64,000 nt of DNA from Patiria pectinifera (GCA_029964075.1 CM057134.1:18392905-18456904), one strand, 5' to 3'. Counted from the first letter of the stretch, positions 22,156-33,554 are shown. Made by a program: numbers and translations. Notes: generated by a model not told the origin, from the letters alone.

Positions 22156-23432
22156 CAATAATGTTGTCATGAAAATTTAAAGTCGGACAATTCCACGATA
22201 GGCCTAACTCACGTTACATTTGGAAGGGGTCTCCCGTCAACTTTGCGCTGTTATTCTATAAAGTCAAAGTATTTAGGGTGGATTTGTCGCACAGAAGATC
22301 CCTTGAAATTGAGTGACTAAACTACAAAAAAGGGAAACAAAATAAAGTTCTGTTGGTTGGCAATTACTTTTTATCGGTAACTCAAGTTACGCAAATTGGA
22401 CAATGAAAGTAGGCCTACCTTGCATTGTAAAGTTTCCTCATACTGTGTAGGCCTACTGTTGGAATTTTTTTCAGCACATCATTAAGGTGTAAGTCAAATG
22501 CTCATATAACAATTATTTTATAAAAAAAAAATCTATCACGTAATCTCTAGAGAAATATATTTCGGTAACTCACGTTACGGTAACTCGCGTTACAGTATGT
22601 CCACCCATCCTTGGTACAACATATTAAGCAAAATAATATAATCTCACAAACAACTCTTGTGACATGAACCATTCTCTCAGCCTGAAAAACAAAAACTCAC
22701 AATAACACTTGCAAATTTGCATGTAAAAACAAGGTGCCAAAATGACTAGGCCTACCTAAAATACATGCTTTCATCCCAAAACAACTAAAAACACACTTAA
22801 CAATATCTCATCTTACTGGCACACCACTTAAATGAAAGGTCTTGTTGTTATGGTGCTTAATTTGGAAGATTTCATGAAATTTTCCACTTTTCAGCCAGGT
22901 CCATTCCCATTGAATTGCCTATTTAATATGACTGGTTAACAAAAATACTTGTTTTTCGTTCTATAGGTTTTTCTGGGTGGAAACAGTTTAATACAGGCGA
23001 GCAATTATAATTGCCACTGTAATTTAACAAGAAACATTAACACTTTCGATTAGCAGAATTATCTACCTTGTCATTTGGAAAGAAACGCCAAGCCTATCTA
23101 AAAATTTTGGAATCAGAGCAAATCAAGTTAGCTTTGTCCCCATAGTACACTCAGTGAGAATTTAGGACTGCAGTGAAGCAACATAACGAGGTGGGAAATA
23201 ATTGAATTGTTGCCCCGCTAGTGTGCTGGGATTGTGATGGCCCTAGTAGCACATCTACTTTCAGGAGCGCAAATTAGCTCCATAGAAAGCCTTTGAATCG
23301 AAACAAGCCCATTCTATCCGTACCAATCACCAAACGTACGCACGGGGATTCCAAAAACAAAAGACCAAAAGTGTCTGAATTCGGTTCAATTTCCCCACTT
23401 TTTCTCCTCACAGCGCGACGCATGAGCTTCAA
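22156..23432. other. Unassigned AT-rich sequence with GTAAC motifs
   Basis: AACTCACGTTAC-type words occur near 22207, 22378, 22566 and 22580, the last two adjacent as GGTAACTCACGTTACGGTAA then CTCGCGTTAC. TAGGCCTA words are frequent here (near 22200, 22411, 22447 and 22749). No gene is recognised. Confidence 0.4.
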
Positions 23433-23957
23433 TTAAAGGGAGTGTACAACATTTGCTTTGGCTGCATTTTTTTCAGAAATAAATGGATTTGGAGGATTAG
23501 TATGTTCTAGAAAATATTTTTAAACTGACTTGTTTCACGTTCTGGGCTTGTAGATGCTGGAAAAACCAAGAAATTCAATCATGTTCTTGTAGTCTGGTTC
23601 CCGTACCCCATTTAAGATTTAACGGCGCAATTTATACACTTTGGGGGAATTGTAGGTCTTAGAATCAGTCTAGCAGGATTGTACCCCTTCACAGGTGAGT
23701 AATCAATTGCAAAGAAAATGCGACATAACCAAATATGGAACATTAGGAGCAGGTTTTGAAAAAAGCCAGTTTTCTCCAACGCTGGTCGGCCGACCAGCGT
23801 TGGAAAAATACAGTTTTTCTTGAAAATATCAGCACATCAGGAGCCACGATTTTACAGGATGCTTTAGACTGTCATTCCCTAACAATCCAGTAAGGTATTT
23901 CGTGATACTTGGATTATTTCGTTTTTGATGTTTGCAAATGTTGGATCTTCCCTTTAA
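23433..23957 (+). mobile_element. TTAA-flanked MITE, family B, copy 3 (best preserved)
   Basis: Intact TTAA lies at both ends. The 24-base inverted ends are TTAAAGGGAGTGTACAAC, then ATTTGC, against the complement of GCAAATGTTGGATCTTCC, then CTTTAA. A perfect 28-base palindrome lies at 23776-23803 (CCAACGCTGGTCGG and its complement). It has no coding capacity. This is the reference copy for the family. Confidence 0.85.
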
Positions 23958-24709
23958 TCATCCACGCACTGAGGTAAGACATTACATTCGGTTTCGTGCA
24001 ATTTGATTTTTTTTCTTTTTGTAAATTGTCCCCGATTTAACCCCCCCCCCCAACAAATCAATTTATAGGTTGATTGGCCTGGTGTAACTAGGTTAGATGA
24101 TTAGTTTAGAGGTTGTCTCTCTCCATTTTACAGTCTGCCATTGATTTTTTTATTCCAGCCATATTGTTAGCGTTCAAGGTGTTGTTTATGCGCGCGATCG
24201 TGATGTCTCAATACACTACGCTTTAATTGAAGAACACATAGGGTTTAATTTAAGAACACGTATGCAATGTGAGATAACACCCGCGTGTGTATCAGTCTCA
24301 GTCCCAGGGGTGGGTGTTTATTAATTGATGGTTTTTGATGGAGGGGTAATTTTCTAATATACGATGCGAAGACGAGTTTAAACGCTGGTGGTTCACGATA
24401 CGTTGACTCGCGGGATGCAAGCAGTTGTGAGACGCACGTGCAGCGAACGCTCCCTGGAGAACACGCACTGAGCAGCGGTAGTCTTGAAATCTTTATGGAG
24501 GATACAAGGGCATTACTTGCCGAAGGTTTAAATTAAAGAGACAAGGTTTTTTATTTCTAAGACCCGAAGGTGATGTACAACAGCAATAACCCTATCAAAA
24601 AGTTAGCATGGCATTTCCTTGTCTGAACCAAAACAATTGTAGAAGAGAAGACCATGCAGCCTGAATGTCACGTATATCGCGTGTGCACACCTCGTTACTA
24701 AAATTACAT
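23958..24709. other. Unassigned sequence
   Basis: It contains a C run near 24041 and a CpG-richer block at 24360-24480 with GACGCACGTGCAGCG. No gene is supported. Confidence 0.4.
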
Positions 24710-25137
24710 TCATAAATACCAAATACAGTTTATCCATTTCTATTGGTCGAGAGCCCATCACGTGGCCGGTCTTAAACGGATGATAAAGACATGGCTGGCT
24801 GGTCTTAAACACTTCTCAAGTGTCACATGAAATTTCGGACTCCCATGAAATCCGGTGCCTTTTAACGTTTCATTGGTTGAACGTTAACATTTCTCACCGC
24901 ATGCGCAATACTACCAGTGAATCAGTATTTCATAGTCCGAAATTCACACTACACCAGCCAGCCGCGTTTTTAATAGGGGTGTTTCATAAAACATGAAGTA
25001 AAATTGTAGACCGGTTGGAGTATGGAGTGCTGATAATTACCCTCGGCTTCGCCTCGGGTAACTTTCACCCATCCAGACTCCAATCAGTCTGAAACAGAGT
25101 TTTTAATACCTGCCAAACAAACATTTATTCCCTTATT
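24710..25137 (+). mobile_element. Interspersed element family G, copy 3
   Basis: It has CATAAATACC..CAGTTTAT at the start and CAAACAAACATTTATTCCCTT at the end. The middle (24830-24960) holds the family H-like core with inverted TTTCGGACTC / GAGTCCGAAA-type words, ATGCGCAATACTACCAGTGA and CACACTACACC. After that comes CCCTCGGCTTCGCCTCGGGT, not seen in the other two copies. Confidence 0.75.
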
Positions 25138-26647
25138 AAGATCTATACCATACATTCACCCCTCGCGGTTAAAATTATCAACAAATTTTTGCCTCGAAAA
25201 AGCTTTCGGTCGAGCAAATACACCGGCTCTTTGCACGGAAAAGCTAAAACGGTGAAAACCAGCCACAACTTAACTGATTCTTACGTAAAGAACGGTTCCC
25301 TAGTACGGACACGATGAAGTCTTTGATGTGCAAGTACAGCCTCGATTTGAATACGGTGATCTTATGCAAGGTGAAGATATAAGTTTTAAGTGGGTTTAGA
25401 TATAGCTACTTTTAAATGCCACTAAAAAAAAACCTAGTTAACGTAGTTCAAAACGTCAGCCTAAGTAAATGTTCTGCAAAAAGGAACTTGTTTTTGCAAA
25501 TTACGCCTGAAGCATCATCCTTTGAAACTCATAGATTTCCAACCTGCGGAATTAGCGTAACAGATGTTCGCAGGAAGAAAAGGCGATACGAAGAAATAAG
25601 AAAGTAGAGCAGGCAGAGGCAACAGAGCGAAAACTGAGGGGAAAACTGCAACGGAAGTGAAAATAAATCATCTTTATTCAGAAACTTGGTTGCAAATTTA
25701 TCATATTAACATCACAGACGAGGTGGCGTACACACTCAACTTCTAGTATAGGCCCGTCGGTATCCCTCACGAAGAATGCATACAGAAGTGCCGGAGCATA
25801 CCAAATTCATGAAGGTTGTAAGATTCCAATTCAATATGACGGTGAACAGACTATATATATCAAAGAATGAAATTTTGATAAGTACTGACTTATTTATGGT
25901 CGCGGCTCCAGCAGGAATTCTTTACCAGTTTTTGAGGACAAAGAAAGGTCATGATCAGCACAACCTATAACACGGGAAGGTGTATCAGGACTATCACGTG
26001 GTCTGTAATACTTGGTGTTGTAGACGGATTTATCTCCATGAGTGCGGGTACGAATACTACGAATGCAAGTACAAGTAAACATCCCCCCCCCCCCGTAAGT
26101 ATGAATGCTGGTTCATTTCCAGAAGTAGGCCTGCGAGATCTGAATCATTCAATTCTAATACAGTCGAACCCCGATAAGAAGAGCACTGTTAATACAAGAT
26201 ACTGCTTATAACAAGCACAGTTTTAGGTCCCAAGTCTTTGTTTTCTTTGTTTTCCATTTTACTGTATACCCAAGAGGGGTCAGGCACCAGTAATGGTGCG
26301 GGTACGGGACAATATGCAGTTCAGAAAAACTACCTGTTTCTAATACAATTTGTGTGGTTTATTTCACTAAACCGGTGTTTATACATCTTACAAATTTGAC
26401 GTGATGTCTCCGACCTGCATAGTACACGTACCGGTACAATTCCTATTGGACCTACTATTTTCAAGAGTACGAGTACATTTCAATGGGTAAACATGTTCCC
26501 AATGTTTTCATACCAGTCATTTATCATAATAAAATGCGCTTATACCAAACAATAGCAGGTGGGTTGTTTGTATACCACTGATTTTCTTTAATTCCAACAG
26601 AATATTATTTTCATAAGTACGAGTATGGGTACACGTACTTTTTATTC
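25138..26647. other. Unassigned sequence rich in GTAC words; poly-C tract
   Basis: No gene is recognised. From 26040 to 26640, GTACGGGTA, ACGAGTACG and CACGTACCGGTAC words recur without fixed spacing, grading into the minisatellite at 26648. A run of about 12 C lies near 26084. Confidence 0.4.
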
Positions 26648-26772
26648 TTGCGACTAAGGTATACAAGAACAGGCTGGCGAGTCAGTATACAAGTACAGGC
26701 TGGCGAGTACGGGTATACAAGTACATTTTTGCGAGTAAGGTTTACACGTACAGTCTTTCGAGTAAGGTTTAT
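26648..26772 (+). repeat. Minisatellite, 26-28-base unit
   Basis: About four and a half units of the type GCGAGTAAGGTATACAAG then TACAGGCTG. Units start near 26650, 26677, 26703 and 26731, followed by a partial unit. Confidence 0.75.
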
Positions 26773-27774
26773 AATTGACAACCGAGCTGCTGGTTATACA
26801 AGGTAAAGCTTAGTGTTTAAGGGACACGACCGTTCATTACCACTGAAACGCGTCTAACGTTTTAAAAGTGTTAAATTTTGAATGTCATAATATTAATAAC
26901 AACATTTGAATGTCACATGTCAAAGGAACTGTTCTTCCACGTTCATAGGTTAAACACGAGTTAAACGCGAGGCGTGTATAATGTCATCGGAATGTTTGTA
27001 ACTTGTTTTTCTGAAAGTTACAAGCAGCTGCAGACTTTCAACCGGCTGTTTGAGGCTTTGTTATAGGTACAAAGATACCTGCATATTGAATCCGTCTCAA
27101 ACTTAAGTCCCTTAAACGCATTATTACGTTTATAAACTTGCAAATAAATAAGCGTTTCAAAACGTTTACAATGTGTTCACTAGCTTTTACAGTGTACCTG
27201 TTTGTACTTTGCCGCCGTTTCTGCTATTCTGTTTGGTGGCGGATATATTGGAGGCAAATAATGCAAGAGACCACGGACCAGGATGTAGATTTACAGGGAA
27301 AGTCCTTCTCAAAACTGAAGTTTTAATTAAAAAAGCCGAGAGCCTGTAGCGATACCAACGATCTTATCACAAAAGCAAACTCATCTCTGTCGTATTGGAT
27401 TAAAGACTGCTCCACTGGACAACACCTCGATGGTCGGGGGGAAAAAAACCACCATCACTGCGTGCCATGAGATGCCGTCTAGAGATGGCAGGTTTCCGGT
27501 TGCTAATGGGGCGGGAGAATGCCCAACTCATCGCCGCAAATAATCGGTGAGGTGGGAAGAAGGTTCCTAAGATTTTGAGGAAGTCTCCGGTGAAGTTCGA
27601 AGATGGTTGAGCGGCATTCATCAGAGCCGGTTGGTTGATTGACACGAAGATAACGGGAAGAGAATTAGTTATAATTAACTTACAAAAGTTCCAAAAGACG
27701 ACAGGGAGTTTGAATGATAGGGAATGGAAGCAGAAAGGAGTATAGATGTCTTGTAAGATAAAGATATGCATTTT
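26773..27774. other. Unassigned sequence; GC-rich block near 27430-27660
   Basis: 27430-27660 is GC-richer than its flanks (GCTAATGGGGCGGGAGAATG, CATCGCCGCAAATAATCGG). It has no repeat match in the window and could be conserved non-coding DNA or an unrecognised exon. The 137-codon minus frame across it (27400-27813) has no recognisable domain. Confidence 0.35.
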
Positions 27775-28115
27775 GGAGTCAGGTTGGCCAGGGGTACTTT
27801 CCCCACCTTCCACCTCTGCGAACCGGTGTCATATGAAATCTGGACTCCTTTGAAATCTGGTCTCTTTTACCTTATGCGGACTCTCACCCTTACTTTCCTA
27901 ATTATATTCACCTGGGCATGCGCAATACAACCATTAAGTCCGTGTTTCACAGAGTCCAAAATTCCACACTACAGCGGTTCGAATCCTGCCCGGGCCAACA
28001 TGTGGAGTGGCTTTTTAGATCCCGGCCTGATTCCGTTGGTTTTCTCCAAACTCTAGAAGTGAGCATTTCTTCAGGTCTTCACTCCCGTATAATTTTCCCT
28101 CTGAATTGCCAACAT
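27775..28115 (+). mobile_element. tRNA-derived SINE, group 2, copy a, interrupted
   Basis: The head at 27775-27821 (GGAGTCAGGTTGGCCAGGGG, then TACTTT, then CACCTCTGCGAACC) matches copies b and c up to just before the B box. A family H element then intervenes. The SINE resumes at 27976 with the B box GGTTCGAATCC and body CTGATTCCGTTGGTTTTC. The insertion therefore split the internal pol III promoter (A-box and B-box parts). Confidence 0.8.
27822..27978 (+). mobile_element. MITE family H, copy 2, nested in a SINE
   Basis: About 155 bases with inverted ends: CCGGTGTCATATGAAATCTG and the complement of CCGCTGTAGTGTGGAATTTT. Both continue to GGACTC. The interior (TCTCTTTTACCTTATGCGG, GGGCATGCGCAATACAACC) is the reverse complement of the copy at 4372. 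It is non-coding. Exact ends and target duplication are ambiguous because both sides read ACC/GG. Confidence 0.8.
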
Positions 28116-28295
28116 TAGTGCGCGCGTGTACTTACCTTCGGTTTCAAGTAAAAAAGAAAGAAAGAAAGAAAAGAATAACAAAACAACCATAGCCAATTAT
28201 TATAATTGGGTAGCCAATTCAGTGGAATTCATCGCTCTCCCATTGGGGCCCATGCAGTGAAGAAAATGTGCAGAAATTACGGTTTAAAATGTTGT

Positions 28296-28445
28296 GGGGA
28301 ACCACAGAATATTTATTCTGAGGAAAACACACGGAATCAAGTAGGAACTGCAAACCCAATCCACATATTGACCCAGGCAGGAATCGAAGCCGGGTCACAG
28401 CCGTGGAAGGCGAGCAAAGTACCGCTACGCCAACCTGACTCCCGC
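28296..28445 (-). mobile_element. tRNA-derived SINE, group 2, copy b
   Basis: On the minus strand: GGGAGTCAGGTTGGCGTAGC, with A-box-like TTGGCGTAGCGG (complement near 28421-28432), then B-box-like GGCTTCGATTCC (complement of 28380-28391), then TTGATTCCGTGTGTTTTCC. It lies inverted to copy a with under 200 bases between. A 141-codon frame through it (28206-28631) is incidental. Confidence 0.8.
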
Positions 28446-29207
28446 TTATTATACACCACGCTTTGTCCTGATGTTAGCATTAGCTCTGAAAGAAGATATA
28501 AACCAACAACCCATGAAATACTGCGAAACAAAAAAAATAAACATTTTAATTACCATGGTAACAAAACTACAACAGAATCCGATATCATAAGACACTACAC
28601 AGTCAGTACAAAGATTGGAACATGTTTATGAAAACCCATTTGTAAAATTCAAAGGTGTTTATTAAAACCCATTTGTAAAATTCAAAGAAGGTCGTATCGG
28701 GACATTTCCTGGAATCTGTTTATTTTTCAACCTTATACCAAAACCGGACAATCTAGGTCAGGGAATCTTTCGTCATAATCCAAACGCGACCATGGTAACA
28801 CGCCTCCTTTTACCGGCGTGACGTATATTATCTGATGCCGTGCATTTTGCCGTATCCGAACCGCTCGCTAGATATCAAGGTTACATATCGACGTATGCTT
28901 GGCTTTAATCAATCAAAAATGTTTCCTGTATGTGTGTTTGTTTTTTTATCTGAGGATACTGAAAATACCGGACTTTTGGCTTGAAAATCTGTACACGCAC
29001 AGTTTTTTTTCTGTGTGACTGTGATGCTTATTGCGCGCGAGGTGTTATCATGCTTGTATTATAAACACCAAAGTAATTGCCAATTTTGTTGACAGATTTG
29101 TCCTTATATTTCTTTAAAATACTGCTACGAATATAAAGAGGCTCCATGTGCTTGGTTAGTATAAGACTACCTACATGCAAGTCATGTTTTTTCTCAAAAA
29201 GGGTCAC
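28446..29207. other. Unassigned sequence with two X-box-like sites
   Basis: ATTACCATGGTAAC (28549-28562) and GACCATGGTAAC (28788-28799) resemble RFX X-box sites. 28770-28880 is CpG-richer. No exon is recognised. Confidence 0.35.
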
Positions 29208-29791
29208 TTATTGGGGCAATGCAGTGTAATTGCTTTTTAAATGCAATCATTTAAAATGCATCTGTGTCCCATTTCACCTTATTTTAAATTTTCGTTTTGC
29301 CATTTTCAAGTGTATTTTGGTGCCCTTTCTGTTTTTATGCTAATGCTAATTTCCATGTTCATGAGCAAAAGTGAGATGTCATTTCAGGCAGAAACCTGTA
29401 TGTTACAGCTATTTCAGCGACAAAGGTTGCCACAATTTTGGGTATTTTACTGTCGTAAATTTTCTTTGCTTTGGTGATTCGTCGTTGTGTCAGTGCACAG
29501 CAGTAAGCCAATGAGCAAACTATTCTCACAAATGTTTTCAATGAGCAAAATTTGGGTTCACAATTTGAACAGAAAACGCATAAACTGAGCAGTGTCTCCC
29601 TGAAATGACATCACATCAACAGCGCCCTCAGTTGTCCGAAAAAAAGCATGGAAAATATTAAATGTTTACAGAAGTGCACTTTTCAATAAAATCAACCAAA
29701 TAGGGATGTCAAATAGTTTTCATACATTTAAGAGGAGTAGAAAGTTGCACAAAATGTGTTCCTAAGAAATATCATTGCATGATCCCTTTAA
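29208..29791 (+). mobile_element. TTAA-type MITE, family F, copy 1
   Basis: The right end is CATTGCATGATCCC followed by TTTAA. The left end (GGGGCAATGCAGTGTAATTG) is decayed. Landmarks shared with 47652, 52489 and 57577 are GTGTCCCATTTCACCTTAT, TTTTGGTGCC, TTCATGAGCAAAAGTG and AATAGAAAGTTGCAC-type words. It is longer than the 52489 copy by about 100 bases in the middle (29390-29495), a segment also kept in the 47652 and 57577 copies. Confidence 0.8.
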
Positions 29792-30471
29792 GTTGGTCTT
29801 GTAGGGGATGACAAAATCGCTGAACGTCACAGAGACAAACCTGACACCCGCCTGGTTTGGGGGAACATGTGACGAGAAACAGAATATTCCGTCTTAGATA
29901 GGGGTAGATTCTTGAACCATAAACATGGCACCTGTGTTGCGCTGAATACCAACACCATGCAATGCTTCGTTGGGATACAACATTGGATACATTTTCTGAT
30001 GCCTTCTAACGTTGAAGCTACAATACCGTCAACCAAATCTAATTCTGATAGCATATTAAATTATTACGAAAAACCCTCCGGCTATGTTAACGGTCACAGG
30101 GGCACTCAAAAATCAATCCTCTTCCTCTGCCATGCCTTTTACACAGGCTAGTCACCAACAGTCAGATCATATTTCTAGCAAGCACTGTGACTAGTCAAAT
30201 TCAGTCAGCAGACAAAAACAGGCAAGCGGTAAGGACATCTGGCTTATCAATCACCTACAGTCAAAGCATAGCTTTGTCAAGTTACATAAACAGTTACAGC
30301 CAGTCAATCCGGCTTTATGTAGGCTGGGAGCTCCGAACTGTTGAAAGTCACTTGATTGATTTCGACTGAAAGGACAACTTGGCACAGAATGTTTGTTTGC
30401 ATAGGAGGGTTAATTATTAAACAAAATACATTACTTTTTAATCTAAATGTGTACTATTTGCTGTGAACTGT
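29792..30471. other. Unassigned sequence
   Basis: No gene is recognised. 30150-30330 has several GTCA/CAGTCAA words but no defined repeat unit. Confidence 0.4.
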
Positions 30472-30605
30472 GGAATATATACACAGCAAATACAGCGGTG
30501 TTAAATTTAACACCTTTGGTACCTATATAGTACCATCTGGTGTTAAATTGTACTAGTGTTGTCCTATATAGATACTAAATGGTGTTAATTGAATATCATA
30601 GTATG
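30472..30605 (+). repeat. GGTGTTAAATT repeat fragment with an 18-base palindrome
   Basis: GGTGTTAAATTTAACACC (30497-30514) is a perfect palindrome. GGTGTTAA recurs at 30539 and 30591. CTATATAG words lie between. It looks like part of an interspersed element beginning ACACAGCAAATACAGCGG. Confidence 0.6.
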
Positions 30606-31830
30606 TTTGGATGAGGAAAATGAGGTCTATAAGACAAGATGACGGCTTCAAGAAATTGAGATAGGCCAAGTCTGGTGCCTGGCTCATGACACACACGTCA
30701 ATAATACACACATTATTTCAATCTGTGCTCAGCGTTCCGCAGCAGTGGCACTGTCTTTCAACCGTCTCCTATTACGACAGACAAACACTCACTTACGAGC
30801 CAAATCCAGAATGACAAATTTCTGACGATAGGAGGGGAAAAAACATGTACCCGTAAAAACTTTTCTCCCGGGGAGCACAAATAACCTGTTCGTCTCAAAT
30901 GACGGCCAAGTCCAGGGCCCAGGGTCCCGCCCTACGCTCTATGTGATATACGGTGTCACCCGGACCCTAAACGGACCCAGGTTTTCCCTAATCGGCGTGT
31001 ATCAAGTGTCGCAAAGCAACCGATTACTAGCGTCCGGGCAGCGAGCGTAAAATGACCAGAAACAGCCGTAACACGAGTGCCGTCTAAATGCTTTTAAACA
31101 CCGCCTAGCTCGCGATCGAGCTAATGGCCCGTGGGGCTGGGGCAGTTTCGTATACGGAGTTTGTTACCGTCGGGGGAAGGGCGATCGTGGATTTATTGTG
31201 TTTGCTGAATTACAATGGGGAGATGCTTCTGACTGACTCTATGAGCAAAGAGGGACTGCAGAAGCTAACAGGAAAGATAGAAAAGAGGGGATAGATCAAA
31301 TTAAGCTGGCTTGGTCTGTCAATATGATGGAGAGGTAGATCGACACGTACTTGTGATATTGGGGGAAGAGTCATAAGTGACGATGACAGATGAGCATGGG
31401 GTTCTGTTATCTGCAGCCTGGCTGATTTGGTTGCAATTGCATTTCACAAGTGTTGGCTAACCCGGTTACCGTGATCAAACCAAATGAGGCATATCTTCTA
31501 ATAACACCATAATACCAAGACAGGCCTACATTTTGCTCGTGTCTCGCACCTTTTCTGTCGTGCCTAGTAGACGAAAACCGATTTCCACTCCAACATAATA
31601 ACTGGCACGACGGATCACACTAACAAAGGTTCTGCTCACGTGATGAATATTGATTTTGAATTTTGCAACACATTTGAAATTTTGCAACTCTTTTGCCAAG
31701 AGCTTTGATTTGAAATTCCAGAAATTAATGAAGCGCAGCGACTGCAAATTGAAAATAAATCGGACAAGACGACCCGACTGATATCTTTTTTTAATTTACA
31801 AGGACTTTCAGGGTATCTGTTTGGATATGC
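30606..31830. other. Unassigned sequence with a CpG-rich block
   Basis: 30890-31170 is CpG-rich and repeat-free (GTCCCGCCCTACGC, GCGTCCGGGCAGCGAGCG) with an inverted pair TAGCTCG/CGAGCTA. It could be conserved regulatory DNA. No exon is supported. Confidence 0.35.
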
Positions 31831-32140
31831 GGGAGAGTGTGGCCTAGTGGTTAGGGTCCATCGTGACTCGTGATCAGAGGGTCATGGGTTCGAATCCAGC
31901 CACTGGCTATAAGTTGTGTCCTAGGGCGAGCCAATTCACCCCACTTGCCTCTCTCCACCCAGGAGTATAAAAGGGTACCAGCATTAGCTTGGGAGTAACC
32001 TGCTATGGACTAGCATATCCCATCCAGGGGGAATATAAATACTCAGTCGTTTCATATTACTGAAACCGGAGATAAATACCGGCCTGATGGGCCACATTGG
32101 TTCGTGACAGACTAGTAGCGGCAATCATTAAATAAAAAAA
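31831..32140 (+). mobile_element. tRNA-derived SINE, group 1, copy b
   Basis: The A box TGGCCTAGTGG (31840-31850) and B box GGGTTCGAATCC (31888-31899) are both well preserved. The body has CACTTGCCTCTCTCCACC and AGGAGTATAAAAGGGTACC. The tail runs to AAATAAAAAAAATTG. This is the best-preserved group 1 promoter in the window. Confidence 0.88.
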
Positions 32141-33120
32141 ATTGAAACAAATATTAAAAAGACTGAGAGTTTTCCCCAAAAATTTCCTGTTTAATTTCTC
32201 AATTACCTGTTAAAAAAATAACCGACGGCTATTAATTTTAAAGCAAACAATTAACACCCCCAAAAAACCCACAATTTTGTATGTGATTTCGCAGGACGCA
32301 CGTAAGATTCGAATCACTGTGTAAACGCGTTACTCCACTCATATCGTGATGACTTCCGTTGCCTTGACCATGGGAAAGTACATAAAACCATTCCAAATTT
32401 CCATTGAAGGTGCATTTGTGCATCTGATCTGCCTTTAAAAAAAAATCATACGCTACATTCACGTATACAGAGGCAGAGCCACGTTTGGCGCTCCCAAATG
32501 AAAAAAAAATCTTAATTACGGGAAGTGTATTTCACATTGAGAATTCCTGGAGAGGACGTATAAGATTCGAAGGTGACGGTTTAACGATTCCCCACTCGAG
32601 ATGAATTCTGGATGGTTTTCCTTCGGATGGGTGAGAGCGCGCGAAGATGGTCATTGGAACTTCCCTTCAATTGTCAAGTGCCTCTGGGAAATGACGAAAT
32701 GAAAGACGGTGAAGGTTACAAGAGAAATGTATACGGGGCTGCAGACCACACCGTGCAACGCCGAGTGGGCTTGATGACTGCGGCAGAGAGAAAAAAAAAG
32801 ATGCGAGCAGACGATATGAAAGCTGCAAACTTTGATTGGCGCGAAAAAAAGATGAGAAAAAAGCGTGGGATATGATATTGGGGCATTTCGAGTGCGGTGG
32901 AAAGTGTGTGGCAAAAGCTGGCGGATTCATTACTCCCGATATAAATACCTGCACTTGATGACAATCTTGAGTTAATTAATATTTTTTTTGTTATTTTCTG
33001 TGTGAAAAAAAACCAGTAGGCGAAATTAAAGTCCAGGATTTTGATCAAAAAAACTGTGCCCTACCCGAAAATGCACCAATGTTAATGGTACGTTTGAGAG
33101 ACCTGTTTTTGTACCTTTTA
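32141..33120. other. Unassigned sequence
   Basis: Overlapping frames of 87-110 codons at 32612-33048 on both strands are low-complexity (lysine- and arginine-rich on +, phenylalanine- and serine-rich on -) and not recognisable. No other feature is evident. Confidence 0.4.
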
Positions 33121-33124
33121 ATAG

Positions 33125-33325
33125 AAGGTAAGGAGACACCGGACATTTAGAGATCTCCCTAATGTCACAGTCCCCCTTTAGAGGCTAAATTGTCTTTTCG
33201 CAATAAGGTTTGTTGGTCATGGTCTTCTTATTAAAACAATACAAAAATTCGTGGAAAAAAAGATAAGGGAGTACTGGTTATGGCACATTTAAGTTTGAAA
33301 AATTGTGTGCACAAGTCTATGGGAA
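33125..33325 (-). repeat. Repeat family J, copy 2
   Basis: Its complement reads GGGAGAGATTCCCATAGAC near one end and TGTGACATTAGGGAGATCTC near the other, matching 17085-17285. Confidence 0.6.
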
Positions 33326-33554
33326 TCTCTCCCTGAACGACCCATTGCTGGTAATTATTATTTTCATTATCATACATAAAGAAAACAACGTAGATTCAAT
33401 CCATTCCAAAGATTTCCGATTGCAATAGAGTCCTCATCCATTTCAACAAGGCCTTGATTTGTATGATAACTATACATACGTATATATCGTATCAACGCAC
33501 TGCTAAGTATACAAAACCTCTTATTTCCGAAGGTCTACTCAATTTAAACATTCC

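Noticed and set aside
27400..27813. 137-codon open frame (-)
   Set aside because: No domain, overlaps a SINE head at its 5' end, and no promoter or splice evidence.
28206..28631. 141-codon open frame (+)
   Set aside because: It runs antisense through SINE group 2 copy b and has no protein-like features.
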